In this document: in pieces, positions 10,004-18,262 of the stretch | How positions within the stretch are numbered: the first letter of the stretch is position 1 | Layout of the letters: every line of letters starts with the position of its first letter | NCBI RefSeq assembly: GCF_000422485.1 | Contig: NZ_AULW01000001.1 | Coordinates: forward strand, 434,001-498,000 | Source: Paenibacillus pasadenensis DSM 19293 | GTDB lineage: Bacteria > Bacillota > Bacilli > Paenibacillales > Paenibacillaceae | Direction of reading: 5' to 3' | DNA: 64,000 nt | Made by a program: the position numbers and the translations under genes | Notes under the pieces: generated by a model | What the model was told of the DNA's origin: nothing | Databases searched by the model: none | What the model saw: only the letters and a program-made list of their open reading frames with translations

Positions 10004-10030
10004 TTAATTGGTTTCGTCCTGTCCATCTTC

Positions 10031-10855
10031 TCACATCCGATGGGAGACCACAACAAGATTTTTCCACTTCTCGAGCAGCTTCGGGCCGATCCCCTTGACC
10101 CGCTCGACATCCTCCACGCTGGCAAAAGGTCCGTTGCGCTCGCGGTCTTCCACGATCGCCTTCGCTTTGGCGGGACCGACGCCGGGCAAGCCGTCCAGCT
10201 CCTCGGCCGTCGCCCGGTTCAGGTCGAGGCGGCCGTCCGCCGCATAGCCGCCGGCAGGCGCGGACGCGCCTCCTTGGCCGCTGCCGGAATCAGCGGCCGC
10301 CCCCTCGCCTGCGCCCGCCGCTCCGCCTCCCGTTCCCTCACTTGCTCCTGCCGCTCCGCCCCCCGTTCCCTCGCCTCCACCTCCCGCCCCTGCACCTGCT
10401 CCTGCCGCTCCGCTTCCCGCTCCTGCACCCGCGGCTCCGCCGGCCGCTCCCGCCGTTCCGCCCTGCCCCGCTGCAGAGACCGCGCCGCTCGAAGCGCTCT
10501 GATCCGCGCCTCGCTCCGTTCCGGATGCAGCCTGCTCCTGCTGGCTGCTCCCCGCTCCATCCTTCGTTTTCCCGCTCCCGGCATTGTCCCCGTCACCAAT
10601 TCCTGTTTTCCCGCTCCCGGCACCGCCCCCGTCACTCGTTCCCGCCTGCCCGCTCTTCGCTTCCTGCCCGCTCTCCCCCGCAGCGGCCGTCAGCGCCGCC
10701 GAATCCCCTGCGGCGGCGTCCAGCCGGATCCAGCCGGACGGCTCCGCCTCCCGAGCCGGCTGCAGGCCGAGCGCGAGCAGCAGACAGCCCGTCGCCGCCA
10801 GCACGCCGATGCCCGCCTTCTTCCACCCTTGCCTCCCTTTCATCCGATCGTCCAT
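10031..10855 (-). CDS. comEA: ComEA, DNA receptor for transformation
   Basis: ComEA is a membrane-anchored double-strand DNA receptor for natural transformation. The protein has one N-terminal membrane span (AGIGVLAATGCLLLALGL), a very long Gly/Ala/Ser-rich linker (about residues 55-205) and a C-terminal helix-hairpin-helix DNA-binding domain (LDLNRATAEELDGLPGVGPAKAKAI...VKGIGPKLLEKW). The usual SLBB-like domain of Bacillus ComEA is not evident; the linker replaces it. Of three nearby ATGs the one at 10855 has AAGGAAGG 9 nt upstream. It diverges from comER across a 245-bp gap. Confidence 0.92.
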   Translation of the reverse strand: MDDRMKGRQGWKKAGIGVLAATGCLLLALGLQPAREAEPSGWIRLDAAAGDSAALTAAAGESGQEAKSGQAGTSDGGGAGSGKTGIGDGDNAGSGKTKDGAGSSQQEQAASGTERGADQSASSGAVSAAGQGGTAGAAGGAAGAGAGSGAAGAGAGAGGGGEGTGGGAAGASEGTGGGAAGAGEGAAADSGSGQGGASAPAGGYAADGRLDLNRATAEELDGLPGVGPAKAKAIVEDRERNGPFASVEDVERVKGIGPKLLEKWKNLVVVSHRM

Positions 10856-11100
10856 GCCCCTCATCCTTCCTTGTTTTCATGTTTTTCCAAAATCCGGCGC
10901 CCGTTTCGACATGTTGGCCGGGCCTCGCCGCATACAGTAATAGCGATTCGCCATCCGTCCGCCCAGCGGCTCCCGGATGGCCTGACGGAATCGGCGGAAT
11001 TCCCGCGCCAGCGGCAATTTCCCAGCCGGTTCCATGCGAGGCGCCCTGCCAAGCCAGGCCGGTACAGAGCGCTCCTCAGCCCGCTAGGAGGGATTCATTC
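10856..11100. other. comEA-comER divergent intergenic region
   Basis: Both genes read outward. Apart from the two ribosome binding sites no confident promoter pair, ComK-like box or structured RNA was recognised. Confidence 0.3.
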
Positions 11101-11940
11101 ATGAAGGTGGGTTTCATCGGTACCGGCAGCATGGGCAGCCTGCTCGTGGACGCCTTAGTCCGTTCGGGAGCCCTTGAGGCATCCGATGTCGTCGTCGCCA
11201 ACCGCACCCAAGCCAAAGCGGAGCGGCTCGCCGCCGCCTATCCCGGCATGACCGCCGCCGCGAGCAACCGCGAGCTCGTCCTGCAATGCGACTGCGCGTT
11301 CCTCTGCATCAAGCCGTCCGAATTCAAGACGGTGCTGCAGGAGCTGCGCCCGTGGGCGCGGGAGGATCAGATCGTCGTCTCGATCACGAGCCCGGTCCTC
11401 ATCCAGCAGCTCGAGGACCAGCTCCCCTGCCGCATTGCCAAAGTCATTCCCAGCATTACGAGCGGCGTCCTGAGCGGCGTCTCGCTCTGCATGTTCGGCA
11501 GCCGCATGACCGTGCCCGACTGCTGCCTGCTCGAAGGACTGCTCTCCCATATCAGCGAGCCGCTGCTCATCGACGAGCAGTACACCCGCGTCGTATCCGA
11601 CCTGTCCAGCTGCGGCCCGGCGTTCATGGCGTTCCTCGCGCAGCGGCTCGTCGACGCCGCGGTCGAGGTGACCGGCATCGACCCGGACGAGGCGGTCGCC
11701 ATCACGAGCGCCATGCTGCTCGGCACCGGCAAGCTGCTCACCGAAGGCGGCATGACGCCGAAGGAGCTGATCCAGCGCGTCTCCGTGCCGGGCGGCATCA
11801 CCCAGCAGGGGCTGCAGCTGCTGCGGCAGGAGACCGACGGCGTATTCCAGAAGCTGATCCGCACGACGCACGACAAGTACCGCGAGGATCTCGAGAAGGT
11901 GCAGGCCGCCCTATACGGCGAAGAGGTGAACGGTCCCTGA
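11101..11940 (+). CDS. comER: ComER, pyrroline-5-carboxylate reductase-like protein of the late competence locus
   Basis: The 279-residue protein opens with a Rossmann nucleotide-binding motif (VGFIGTGSMGSLLVDALV) and carries the ProC-family C-terminal dimerisation region (SCGPAFMAFLAQRLVDAAVE..., TSAMLLGTGKLL, VPGGITQQGL). The divergent position opposite comEA is the conserved location of comER in Bacillales, which decides the name over proC. The family reduces pyrroline-5-carboxylate to proline; ComER itself has no demonstrated reaction known to me. AGGAGG lies 9 nt before the ATG; a much longer upstream open frame is only a shadow of comEA. Its last codons form one arm of a large palindrome. 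Confidence 0.88.
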   Translation: MKVGFIGTGSMGSLLVDALVRSGALEASDVVVANRTQAKAERLAAAYPGMTAAASNRELVLQCDCAFLCIKPSEFKTVLQELRPWAREDQIVVSITSPVLIQQLEDQLPCRIAKVIPSITSGVLSGVSLCMFGSRMTVPDCCLLEGLLSHISEPLLIDEQYTRVVSDLSSCGPAFMAFLAQRLVDAAVEVTGIDPDEAVAITSAMLLGTGKLLTEGGMTPKELIQRVSVPGGITQQGLQLLRQETDGVFQKLIRTTHDKYREDLEKVQAALYGEEVNGP

Positions 11941-11978
11941 CCGCTTCATAAGAAGCGGACTCAGGGTCCGTTCACCTC
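11923..11978 (+). repeat. Large palindrome built on the 3' end of comER
   Basis: The last 18 bases of comER (GAGGTGAACGGTCCCTGA) are matched with one mismatch by an inverted copy at 11961-11978, and between them CCGCTTC-ATAA-GAAGCGG forms a second perfect stem. The result is a nearly continuous 25-bp hairpin with no T-run of its own. Confidence 0.85.
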
Positions 11979-12005
11979 TCCGGGATGCTTTCCTCAGGAA
12001 AGATC

Positions 12006-12029
12006 AAGCCCCCTCGGGGGCTTTTTTTT
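12006..12029 (+). terminator. Terminator of comER
   Basis: AGCCCCC-TC-GGGGGCT followed by eight T, 66 bp after the comER stop. Confidence 0.9.
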
Positions 12030-12224
12030 CATCATAGCATAATTCAGCCCTTATGATGTAATTCTTACACAAAAAATCAATCAATACATTTCCCTAGTAT
12101 ATTTACACATATAATAATAATAGTTTATTTTAATATAGATATATAGTTCTAAAATCATAATACTATAGACCTAATTCGACAAATGAAGTAATATTATTGA
12201 AAACATTCGAAAGGAAGTTAAACG
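12030..12224 (+). promoter_or_regulatory. A+T-rich upstream region of the orphan membrane protein gene
   Basis: About 195 bp of strongly A+T-rich sequence with many TATAAT-like hexamers (e.g. around 12112-12140 and 12165-12175); it probably contains the promoter, but the richness prevents choosing one pair. Confidence 0.4.
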
Positions 12225-12950
12225 ATGTTAGTTTTGCTGATGATTGTCGGTTTCATTTCTTTCATTGTCTTTTTGACAATGGGGATTGTAGGGAAAGTCC
12301 GCAAGAGCTCTACCTTTAAGAAGCATTTGATTTTCGCTGCTTCTGGATTCATTGTCTTCTTTATTAGTACAATCATGATTCCCGAGCCTCAACCCAAAGT
12401 CGCGTCCCAGGATTCTCTTGTTCCTGCCGTCATGGAGAGTCCTGAACCGTCAGACGATCCAGTCTCTACGCCAAAAGAAACTACTTCCCCTATTCCTGAA
12501 AAGACCGAGGCAAAGCCAGCTTCGACTCCTGATGTAGAGGCAGCTGCGAACTGGAAGGATGAACTATCGCAAATCGCTGATATCTCAGGAACAAAAACAG
12601 AACGAGCTGACGCGGCCGAGGCATTGGCCCGTACATATAAGCCTTCTCAAGATGAACTGCTCGAATTTTCCGGCTTTATTTTACAGGCTTATTCAGACAA
12701 GACCTATCTGACCAAGAAAGATGATGATGAATATATGTTATCAAATATTTTCCGAGCAGTCGTTCTAGAACGGTTCATGGATGACGCCGAGAAACTGCCG
12801 TTAGATTCCTTTGCTTTTGATTTTTATCAGAATACCAAATATGTCTATCGTGGTGTTGATGCCGTAGACAGTGAATCCGTTTTAGCGAATGAACACCAAA
12901 TGAACAAAGCCATGATTAAAATTGAAGCTTCCCTTTCGTCAACAAACTGA
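12225..12950 (+). CDS. Hypothetical two-span membrane protein (A+T-rich, probably acquired)
   Basis: Not a recognised family. The 241-residue protein has two membrane spans close to the N terminus (residues about 2-23 and 34-51), then a Pro/Glu/Thr-rich stretch (about 55-105) and a mixed helical domain of about 130 residues with no Cys or obvious catalytic motif. GAAAGGAAG lies 8-9 nt before the ATG. Base composition and codon use (A/T-ending codons, upstream poly-A/T region) differ sharply from all neighbours on both sides, which points to horizontal acquisition as a single-gene cargo. It shares the long palindromic terminator with leuS. Confidence 0.7.
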   Translation: MLVLLMIVGFISFIVFLTMGIVGKVRKSSTFKKHLIFAASGFIVFFISTIMIPEPQPKVASQDSLVPAVMESPEPSDDPVSTPKETTSPIPEKTEAKPASTPDVEAAANWKDELSQIADISGTKTERADAAEALARTYKPSQDELLEFSGFILQAYSDKTYLTKKDDDEYMLSNIFRAVVLERFMDDAEKLPLDSFAFDFYQNTKYVYRGVDAVDSESVLANEHQMNKAMIKIEASLSSTN

Positions 12951-12955
12951 ATTGA

Positions 12956-12999
12956 GAAAGAAAGGCCCGTCGTCCAGCTGGACGACGGGCCTTTCTTTC
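12956..12999. terminator. Bidirectional terminator between orphan gene and leuS
   Basis: A perfect 22-bp palindrome (GAAAGAAAGGCCCGTCGTCC... and its complement) with A- and T-rich ends, placed between two convergent genes. Confidence 0.9.
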
Positions 13000-13034
13000 T
13001 CCATGAGGGTGAAACGCTCCAAGCCCTAGCCGAC

Positions 13035-15476
13035 TCAGTTCGCCACGATGTTGACGAGCTTGCCCTTGACGGCGACGACCTTGCGCACCGTCTTGCCGGC
13101 GATCAGCTCGGCGACCTTCGGCAGCTCCTTGGCGACGCGCTCCATCTCCGCCGTATCCATGTCGGCGGCGATCGAGACGCGCTCGGCGATCTTGCCGTTC
13201 ACCTGCACGACGATCTCGACCTCCTGGTCGACCGTCCACTGCTCGTCGAACTCCGGCCAGGCGACGTAGCTGATCGAGCCTTCGCGGCCGAGCTTTTCCC
13301 ACAGCTCCTCGGCGATATGCGGGGCAAGCGGCGACAGCAGCTGCACGAAGTTCTCCATCGACCGGCGCGGCAGCGTCTCCGCCTTGTACGCCTCGTTGAC
13401 CCAAATCATCAGCTGGCTGATGGCCGTGTTGAAGCGCAGGTTCTCGAAGTCGTCCGACACCTTCTTGATCGAGCGGTGCCAGACGCGGTTGTACGCGTCG
13501 CTGCCGGCCTCGTCCGTGATGCGCGGGTTCAGCTCGCCGCCCTCGCCGACGAACAGGCGCCAGACGCGACTCAGGAAGCGGTGCATGCCTTCGACGCCGC
13601 TCTCGTTCCACGGCTTGGTCGCCTCCAGCGGCCCCATGAACATCTCGTACAGACGCAGCGTGTCCGCGCCGTACTCGCTGACGATGTCGTCCGGGTTGAT
13701 GACGTTGCCGCGCGACTTGGACATCTTCTCGTTGTTCGTGCCGAGGATCATGCCCTGGTTGACCAGCTTGTGGAAAGGCTCCTTGGTGTCGACGGCGCCG
13801 ATGTCGTACAGCACCTTATGCCAGAAGCGCGCGTACAGCAGGTGAAGCACCGCATGCTCCGCGCCGCCGATATACAGGTCGACCGGCATCCACTCGCGCT
13901 GCTTCTCCTTGGAGACGAGCTCCTTGTCGTTGTGCGGGTCGATGAAGCGCAGGTAGTACCAGCAGCTGCCGGCCCACTGCGGCATCGTGTTCGTCTCGCG
14001 GCGCGCCGGCAGGCCGGTCTCCGGATCGGTCGTGTTGACCCAGTCCGTCACGTTCGCCAGCGGCGACTCGCCCGTGCCCGACGGCTTGATCGCGTCGACA
14101 TCCGGCAGCAGCAGCGGCAGCTGATCCTCCGGAACGGGCTTCATGCTGCCGTCCTCCAGATGAAGGATCGGGATCGGCTCGCCCCAGTAGCGCTGGCGGC
14201 TGAACAGCCAGTCGCGCAGCCGATAGGTCGTCTTGCCGCGGCCCTTGCCGCTCTGCTCCAGACGCTCGATCATGGCGGCGATCGCCTCGGCATTGGACTT
14301 GCCGTCCAGAAAGTCCGAGTTCACATGCGGGCCGTCGCCGGCAAAAGCCTCCTGCTCGACGTCGCCGCCCTGCACGACCTCGACGATCGGCAGGCCGAAC
14401 TGCTTGGCGAACTCCCAGTCGCGCTGGTCGTGGCCCGGCACCGCCATGATCGCGCCCGTGCCGTAGCCGGCGAGCACATAGTCGGCGATCCAGACCGGCA
14501 CCTTCGCGCCGCTGACCGGGTTGATCGCGTACGCGCCAGTGAACACGCCGGACTTTTCCTTGGCCAGGTCGGTCCGCTCCAGATCGCTCTTGCGGGCGGC
14601 CGCCTCGCGGTAGGCCGCCACGGCGGCGCGCTGCTCCTCGCTGGCGATGACGTCGACGAGCTCATGCTCCGGCGCCAGCACGCAGTACGTCGCGCCGAAC
14701 AGCGTATCGGGACGCGTCGTGAACACGTGGATCTCGGCGTCCGAGCCGTCCACCGCGAACGCGACCTCCGCGCCGACGGACTTGCCGATCCAGTTGCGCT
14801 GCATGTCCTTGATGCTCTCCGACCAGTCGAGCTCCTCCAGATCGTCGAGCAGCCGCTCGGCGTACTCGGTGATCTTCAGCACCCACTGGCGCATCGGCTT
14901 GCGCACGACCGGATGGTTGCCGCGCTCCGACAGGCCGTTGATGACCTCCTCGTTGGCCAGCACCGTCCCGAGCGCCTCGCACCAGTTGACCGGGATCTCG
15001 GCGACATAGGCGAGGCCCTTCTTGTACAGCTGGATGAAGATCCACTGCGTCCACTTGTAGTAGTCCGGATCGGTCGTGCTGATCTCGCGGTCCCAGTCGT
15101 AGGAGAAGCCGAGCGACTTGATTTGGCGGCGGAAGTTGTTGATGTTCTTGACCGTGATGTCGCGCGGATGCTCGCCCGTGTCGAGCGCATGCTGCTCCGC
15201 CGGCAGGCCGAACGCGTCCCAGCCCATCGGATGGAGCACGTTGTAGCCCTTCATCCGCTTGTAGCGGGACACGATGTCGGTCGCCGTGTAGCCCTCGGGA
15301 TGGCCGACGTGCAGGCCGGCGCCGGACGGATAAGGGAACATGTCGAGCGCGTAGAACTTCGGCTTGCCCGGCTCCTCGGTCGTGGCGAACGTCTTATGCT
15401 CATCCCAGTACTGCTGCCATTTCGGCTCCAGCTGCTGGGGATTGTAGCCCTGGTTGTGGTTGCGGTCTTGACTCAT
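13035..15476 (-). CDS. leuS: Leucyl-tRNA synthetase
   Basis: Class I aminoacyl-tRNA synthetase that charges tRNA-Leu. The 813 residues include the HIGH-type motif HVGH (56-59), the CP1 editing domain ([22 protein letters not shown]...), the KMSKS loop (584-588) and the C-terminal anticodon-binding domain, i.e. full length for a bacterial LeuRS. AGGAGG stands 10 nt before the ATG. Expression is controlled by the T-box leader upstream, which reads tRNA-Leu charging. Confidence 0.97.
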   Translation of the reverse strand: MSQDRNHNQGYNPQQLEPKWQQYWDEHKTFATTEEPGKPKFYALDMFPYPSGAGLHVGHPEGYTATDIVSRYKRMKGYNVLHPMGWDAFGLPAEQHALDTGEHPRDITVKNINNFRRQIKSLGFSYDWDREISTTDPDYYKWTQWIFIQLYKKGLAYVAEIPVNWCEALGTVLANEEVINGLSERGNHPVVRKPMRQWVLKITEYAERLLDDLEELDWSESIKDMQRNWIGKSVGAEVAFAVDGSDAEIHVFTTRPDTLFGATYCVLAPEHELVDVIASEEQRAAVAAYREAAARKSDLERTDLAKEKSGVFTGAYAINPVSGAKVPVWIADYVLAGYGTGAIMAVPGHDQRDWEFAKQFGLPIVEVVQGGDVEQEAFAGDGPHVNSDFLDGKSNAEAIAAMIERLEQSGKGRGKTTYRLRDWLFSRQRYWGEPIPILHLEDGSMKPVPEDQLPLLLPDVDAIKPSGTGESPLANVTDWVNTTDPETGLPARRETNTMPQWAGSCWYYLRFIDPHNDKELVSKEKQREWMPVDLYIGGAEHAVLHLLYARFWHKVLYDIGAVDTKEPFHKLVNQGMILGTNNEKMSKSRGNVINPDDIVSEYGADTLRLYEMFMGPLEATKPWNESGVEGMHRFLSRVWRLFVGEGGELNPRITDEAGSDAYNRVWHRSIKKVSDDFENLRFNTAISQLMIWVNEAYKAETLPRRSMENFVQLLSPLAPHIAEELWEKLGREGSISYVAWPEFDEQWTVDQEVEIVVQVNGKIAERVSIAADMDTAEMERVAKELPKVAELIAGKTVRKVVAVKGKLVNIVAN

Positions 15477-15518
15477 CGTTATATGGCCTCCTGTCGAGTT
15501 GAAGCGCTTCAGGCATGC

Positions 15519-15790
15519 AAAAAAACCTCCCGCCCCAGCGCTGAAACGCTAGGGACGAGAGGCTTGGATTCCCGTGGTACCACCCTAGTTGACGTCCGGC
15601 CTACGGCTCGGTCCGCCCACTCTTTGACGCCCTTAACGCGGGCCGGTCGGCAAGGCTGCGCCCGCGGCGCGGGAATGACCTTGCGGCTCCGAGGCGAGAT
15701 TCGGCACGCTGCGGCTCCGGCTTCCACCCTGTCTCCGGATCTCTGATTCCCGCTGCGGAGCCTACTGCTCCTCATCAACGCCAACTATAG
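15519..15790 (-). ncRNA. T-box leader (tRNA-Leu responsive) of leuS
   Basis: The minus strand carries the T-box sequence AGGGTGGTACCACGGG (15571-15586), the AGAGA/GGGTGG.. features of stem I, and a terminator (15519-15565: CCTC...GGGAGG then TTTTTTT) just before leuS. In the specifier-loop position the sequence GAAT-CTC-GCC presents CTC (15696-15698), a leucine codon, consistent with the gene controlled. Uncharged tRNA-Leu is expected to pair with specifier and T-box and prevent termination. Confidence 0.93.
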
Positions 15791-15923
15791 CGAATTGAGT
15801 CGATTATAGCGGAGCGGCGGACGGCGTGTCAAGCCGGAGGCCCGCTCTGCGCGGTTGCCCGGGCAGCTCGAAGCGCCTTCAGCGCATATTCCAGGCTTCG
15901 TTCCAGCTAGTCCGGAGCGCCGT

Positions 15924-15953
15924 TTGGCGCAGGGCGGCTCCATCCGATATACT
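15924..15953 (+). promoter_or_regulatory. Probable promoter of the SDR gene
   Basis: TTGGCG and TATACT separated by 18 bp, 43 bp before the ATG. Confidence 0.5.
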
Positions 15954-15995
15954 AGGACCTGACCTATCCATCCGAGACCAAAGGAGAGATCATTC

Positions 15996-16718
15996 ATGGA
16001 GCTCAAGAAAAAGACCGCCATCATCACCGGCGCCGGCAAAGGCATCGGCCGCGCCGCCGCCGAAGCGCTCGCCCGCGAGGGCGTCAGCCTCGGCCTCATC
16101 TCGCGCACGGAGACCGAGCTCGCCGCGCTCGCCAAGGAGCTGTCGGACCGCCACGGCGTCGACGTCCATTACGCCGTCGCCGACATCGCGGACGCCGCCC
16201 AGGCCGCCGAGGCCGCGCAGGGGCTCGCCCAGGAGCTCGGACGAGTCGACATCCTGCTCAACAACGCCGGCGTCGCCAGCTTCGGCAAGGTCGCCGACAT
16301 GGAACCGGCCGAGTGGGAGCGCATCGTGCGCATTAACCTGTTCGGCACCTACTATGTGACGCATGCCGTGCTGCCGTTCATGCTGGAGCGCCAGTACGGC
16401 TCGATCATCAACGTCGCCTCGACGGCGGGCGAGCGCGGCTTCGCCACCGGCTCCGCGTACAACGCCTCCAAGTTCGGCGTCATGGGCTTCACCGAAGCGC
16501 TCATGCAGGAGGTGCGCAAGTCGAACATCCGCGTGACGGCGCTGACGCCGAGCACAGTCAACACCCCGCTCGCCTCGGCCAACGGCCTGCTCAAGGGCGG
16601 CGGGCACGACGAGGGCATCCTTCAGCCGGAGGACGTCGCCGAGCTGATCGTCGCCACGCTCAAGCTGCCGGACCGCGTCTTCATCAAGACGGCCGGCATC
16701 TGGACGACCAATCCTTGA
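15996..16718 (+). CDS. Short-chain dehydrogenase/reductase (FabG-like)
   Basis: A 240-residue classical SDR: nucleotide-binding TGAGKGIG (11-18), NNAG (89-92), and the catalytic S142-Y155-x3-K159. The closest general description is 3-oxoacyl-ACP reductase-like, NADP(H)-dependent, but the substrate cannot be deduced because the gene stands alone between leuS and a GNAT gene. AAAGGAG precedes the ATG at good spacing and a promoter-like pair lies just upstream; a strong terminator follows, so this is a single-gene transcript. Confidence 0.9.
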   Translation: MELKKKTAIITGAGKGIGRAAAEALAREGVSLGLISRTETELAALAKELSDRHGVDVHYAVADIADAAQAAEAAQGLAQELGRVDILLNNAGVASFGKVADMEPAEWERIVRINLFGTYYVTHAVLPFMLERQYGSIINVASTAGERGFATGSAYNASKFGVMGFTEALMQEVRKSNIRVTALTPSTVNTPLASANGLLKGGGHDEGILQPEDVAELIVATLKLPDRVFIKTAGIWTTNP

Positions 16719-16733
16719 CCTTTGACCCACGCA

Positions 16734-16796
16734 CGCAAAAAAACGCGGCGGCCGCAGGCCCGGACGATTCCGGGAGCGGCCGCCGCGTTTTTTGCG
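16734..16796. terminator. Bidirectional terminator after the SDR gene
   Basis: AAAAAAACGCGGCGGCCGC pairs with GCGGCCGCCGCGTTTTTT across a loop; lies between two convergent genes. Confidence 0.92.
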
Positions 16797-16823
16797 ACAA
16801 TTCGTCGAAATGCAGCGAAGTGC

Positions 16824-17360
16824 TTACCGCGCGGAAGGCAAGCCGATCCAGAAGCGGCGCACGACGTTGCCGTCCGCTTCTTCATGCGGCTCGTCCTCGA
16901 CGCCGCCGCAGGCAAGGATGACGCGGGCGGACGCCTCGTTGCTCCGGTCGCAGACGAGCAGCGCCCGCTCGACGCCGAGCGCGGCCGCCTGCTCCAGCGT
17001 CAGCTTGAGCAGCGCTTTTGCGTAGCCTTTTCCCCGCTCCGACGGCCGGATGCCGTAGCCGACATGCCCGCCCGCCGCCAGCAAGCCCGGCGTCAGGCGA
17101 TGCCGGAGGTTGGCCGCGCCGAGCACGCGTCCTGCGCCGTCCGTCAGCCAGAACGTCGAGTCCGGCACCCAGCCGGGCGGCTGCTTGTCCTCCAGCCCCC
17201 GTTCCTCCAGCCAGGCCAGCATCTCCTCGAACGGCTCCGGCTTCCTCTCCGTAACCCAGGGCACGAACGTCTCCCCGCTCTCCAGCCATTCCCGGTAATA
17301 CGACTCGTACTCTTCCCGCAGCTCCAGGCATGGAGCTGCGAGCCTAAGCGGCTTGTCCAT
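16824..17360 (-). CDS. GNAT-family N-acetyltransferase
   Basis: The 178-residue protein has the GNAT acetyl-CoA-binding core (HVGYGIRPSERGKGYAKALLKLTLEQA, about 100-125) and the following beta-strand (ALLVCDRSNEASARVILACGG), with a family-typical N-terminal helix pair. It transfers an acetyl group from acetyl-CoA to an amine; the acceptor is unknown. GGGGAG precedes the ATG by 8 nt. It stands alone downstream of the yqeM terminator. Confidence 0.88.
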   Translation of the reverse strand: MDKPLRLAAPCLELREEYESYYREWLESGETFVPWVTERKPEPFEEMLAWLEERGLEDKQPPGWVPDSTFWLTDGAGRVLGAANLRHRLTPGLLAAGGHVGYGIRPSERGKGYAKALLKLTLEQAAALGVERALLVCDRSNEASARVILACGGVEDEPHEEADGNVVRRFWIGLPSAR

Positions 17361-17421
17361 CGTCGCATCTCCCCACTTATTTTAACGATTCAAAATCGTA
17401 TGATTAGTCACATCCCGCTTG

Positions 17422-17456
17422 ACAAAAAAACCTCCAACGCCGATAAGCTGGAGGCT
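17422..17456 (-). terminator. Terminator of the yqeG-yqeM operon
   Basis: On the minus strand CCTCCA...TGGAGG followed by seven T, immediately after the yqeM stop. Confidence 0.85.
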
Positions 17457-17466
17457 TTGTGAATAT

Positions 17467-18240
17467 CTACTTCACGGCCGCGAAAAACAGCCGCTCCGAC
17501 TGCTCCGTCGGCTCGTGCAGGCGGAAGTCCGCGTAGCGGTCGACGCGGGAGAAGCCGGCGGCGCGCAGCGCGGAGGCGATCCAGTCCGGGTCGTAGGCGC
17601 GCTGCTGATGCACTTCCTCGAAGCGCACGAACCGGCCTTCGCGGTCGGACTCGTCGCGCGCGAAAATCGTAAGATGATGGCGGATCTCGACGCGCTCGTC
17701 GTCAAGCTCGGACGTCCAGATGTAGCCGACGTCGCGCTCGTCGAGCGTGAACGGCTGCTCCTCGGCGTAGCGGCGCAGCGTGAGCGGCGCATGAACGTCG
17801 AACAGCAGCGCGCCTCCCGGCTTCAGTCCCCGATAGGCTGCGCGGAACGCCGCCTCGACGTCTTCTTCCTCTGTCAGGTAGTTGAGGCAGTCACAGAAGC
17901 TGATCGCCGCGTCGACCGGCTGCGGCAGCTCCCAGTCGCGCATGTCCTGCTGCAGCCAGCGGACCGAGCCCGCGCGCGGACGGATCGCCTGCTGCGGCGT
18001 CTCGTCCCACTTGCTGCGGGCGATCGCCAGCATGTCGGCCGACAGGTCGATGCCGTACACGGTGAAGCCGGACTTCGCCAGCGGAATCGCCAGGCTGCCG
18101 GTGCCGCAGCCGAGATCGGCCACCGTTTCCGGGATGCCGTAGCGGTCCCAGCACTCCCGCATGAAGCGGATCCAGTCCGGATACGGCATGTCCTCCATGA
18201 GCCGGTCGTAGACGCCGGCGAATTGACGGTACGCTCTCAT
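17467..18240 (-). CDS. yqeM: Class I SAM-dependent methyltransferase YqeM
   Basis: The 257-residue product has motif I VADLGCGTGSL (about 40-50), GIDLSADML (motif II) and WLQQDMRDWELP (motif III/IV region), typical of a SAM-binding Rossmann methyltransferase. Its place directly downstream of rsfS and a CvfB-type gene in the conserved yqeGH-aroE-nadD cluster supports the yqeM name; the methyl acceptor is not established. AGGAAGGAG precedes the ATG. Last gene of the operon, followed by a terminator. Confidence 0.85.
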   Translation of the reverse strand: MRAYRQFAGVYDRLMEDMPYPDWIRFMRECWDRYGIPETVADLGCGTGSLAIPLAKSGFTVYGIDLSADMLAIARSKWDETPQQAIRPRAGSVRWLQQDMRDWELPQPVDAAISFCDCLNYLTEEEDVEAAFRAAYRGLKPGGALLFDVHAPLTLRRYAEEQPFTLDERDVGYIWTSELDDERVEIRHHLTIFARDESDREGRFVRFEEVHQQRAYDPDWIASALRAAGFSRVDRYADFRLHEPTEQSERLFFAAVK

Positions 18241-18262
18241 CGCGTTCGCATCTCCTTCCTGG

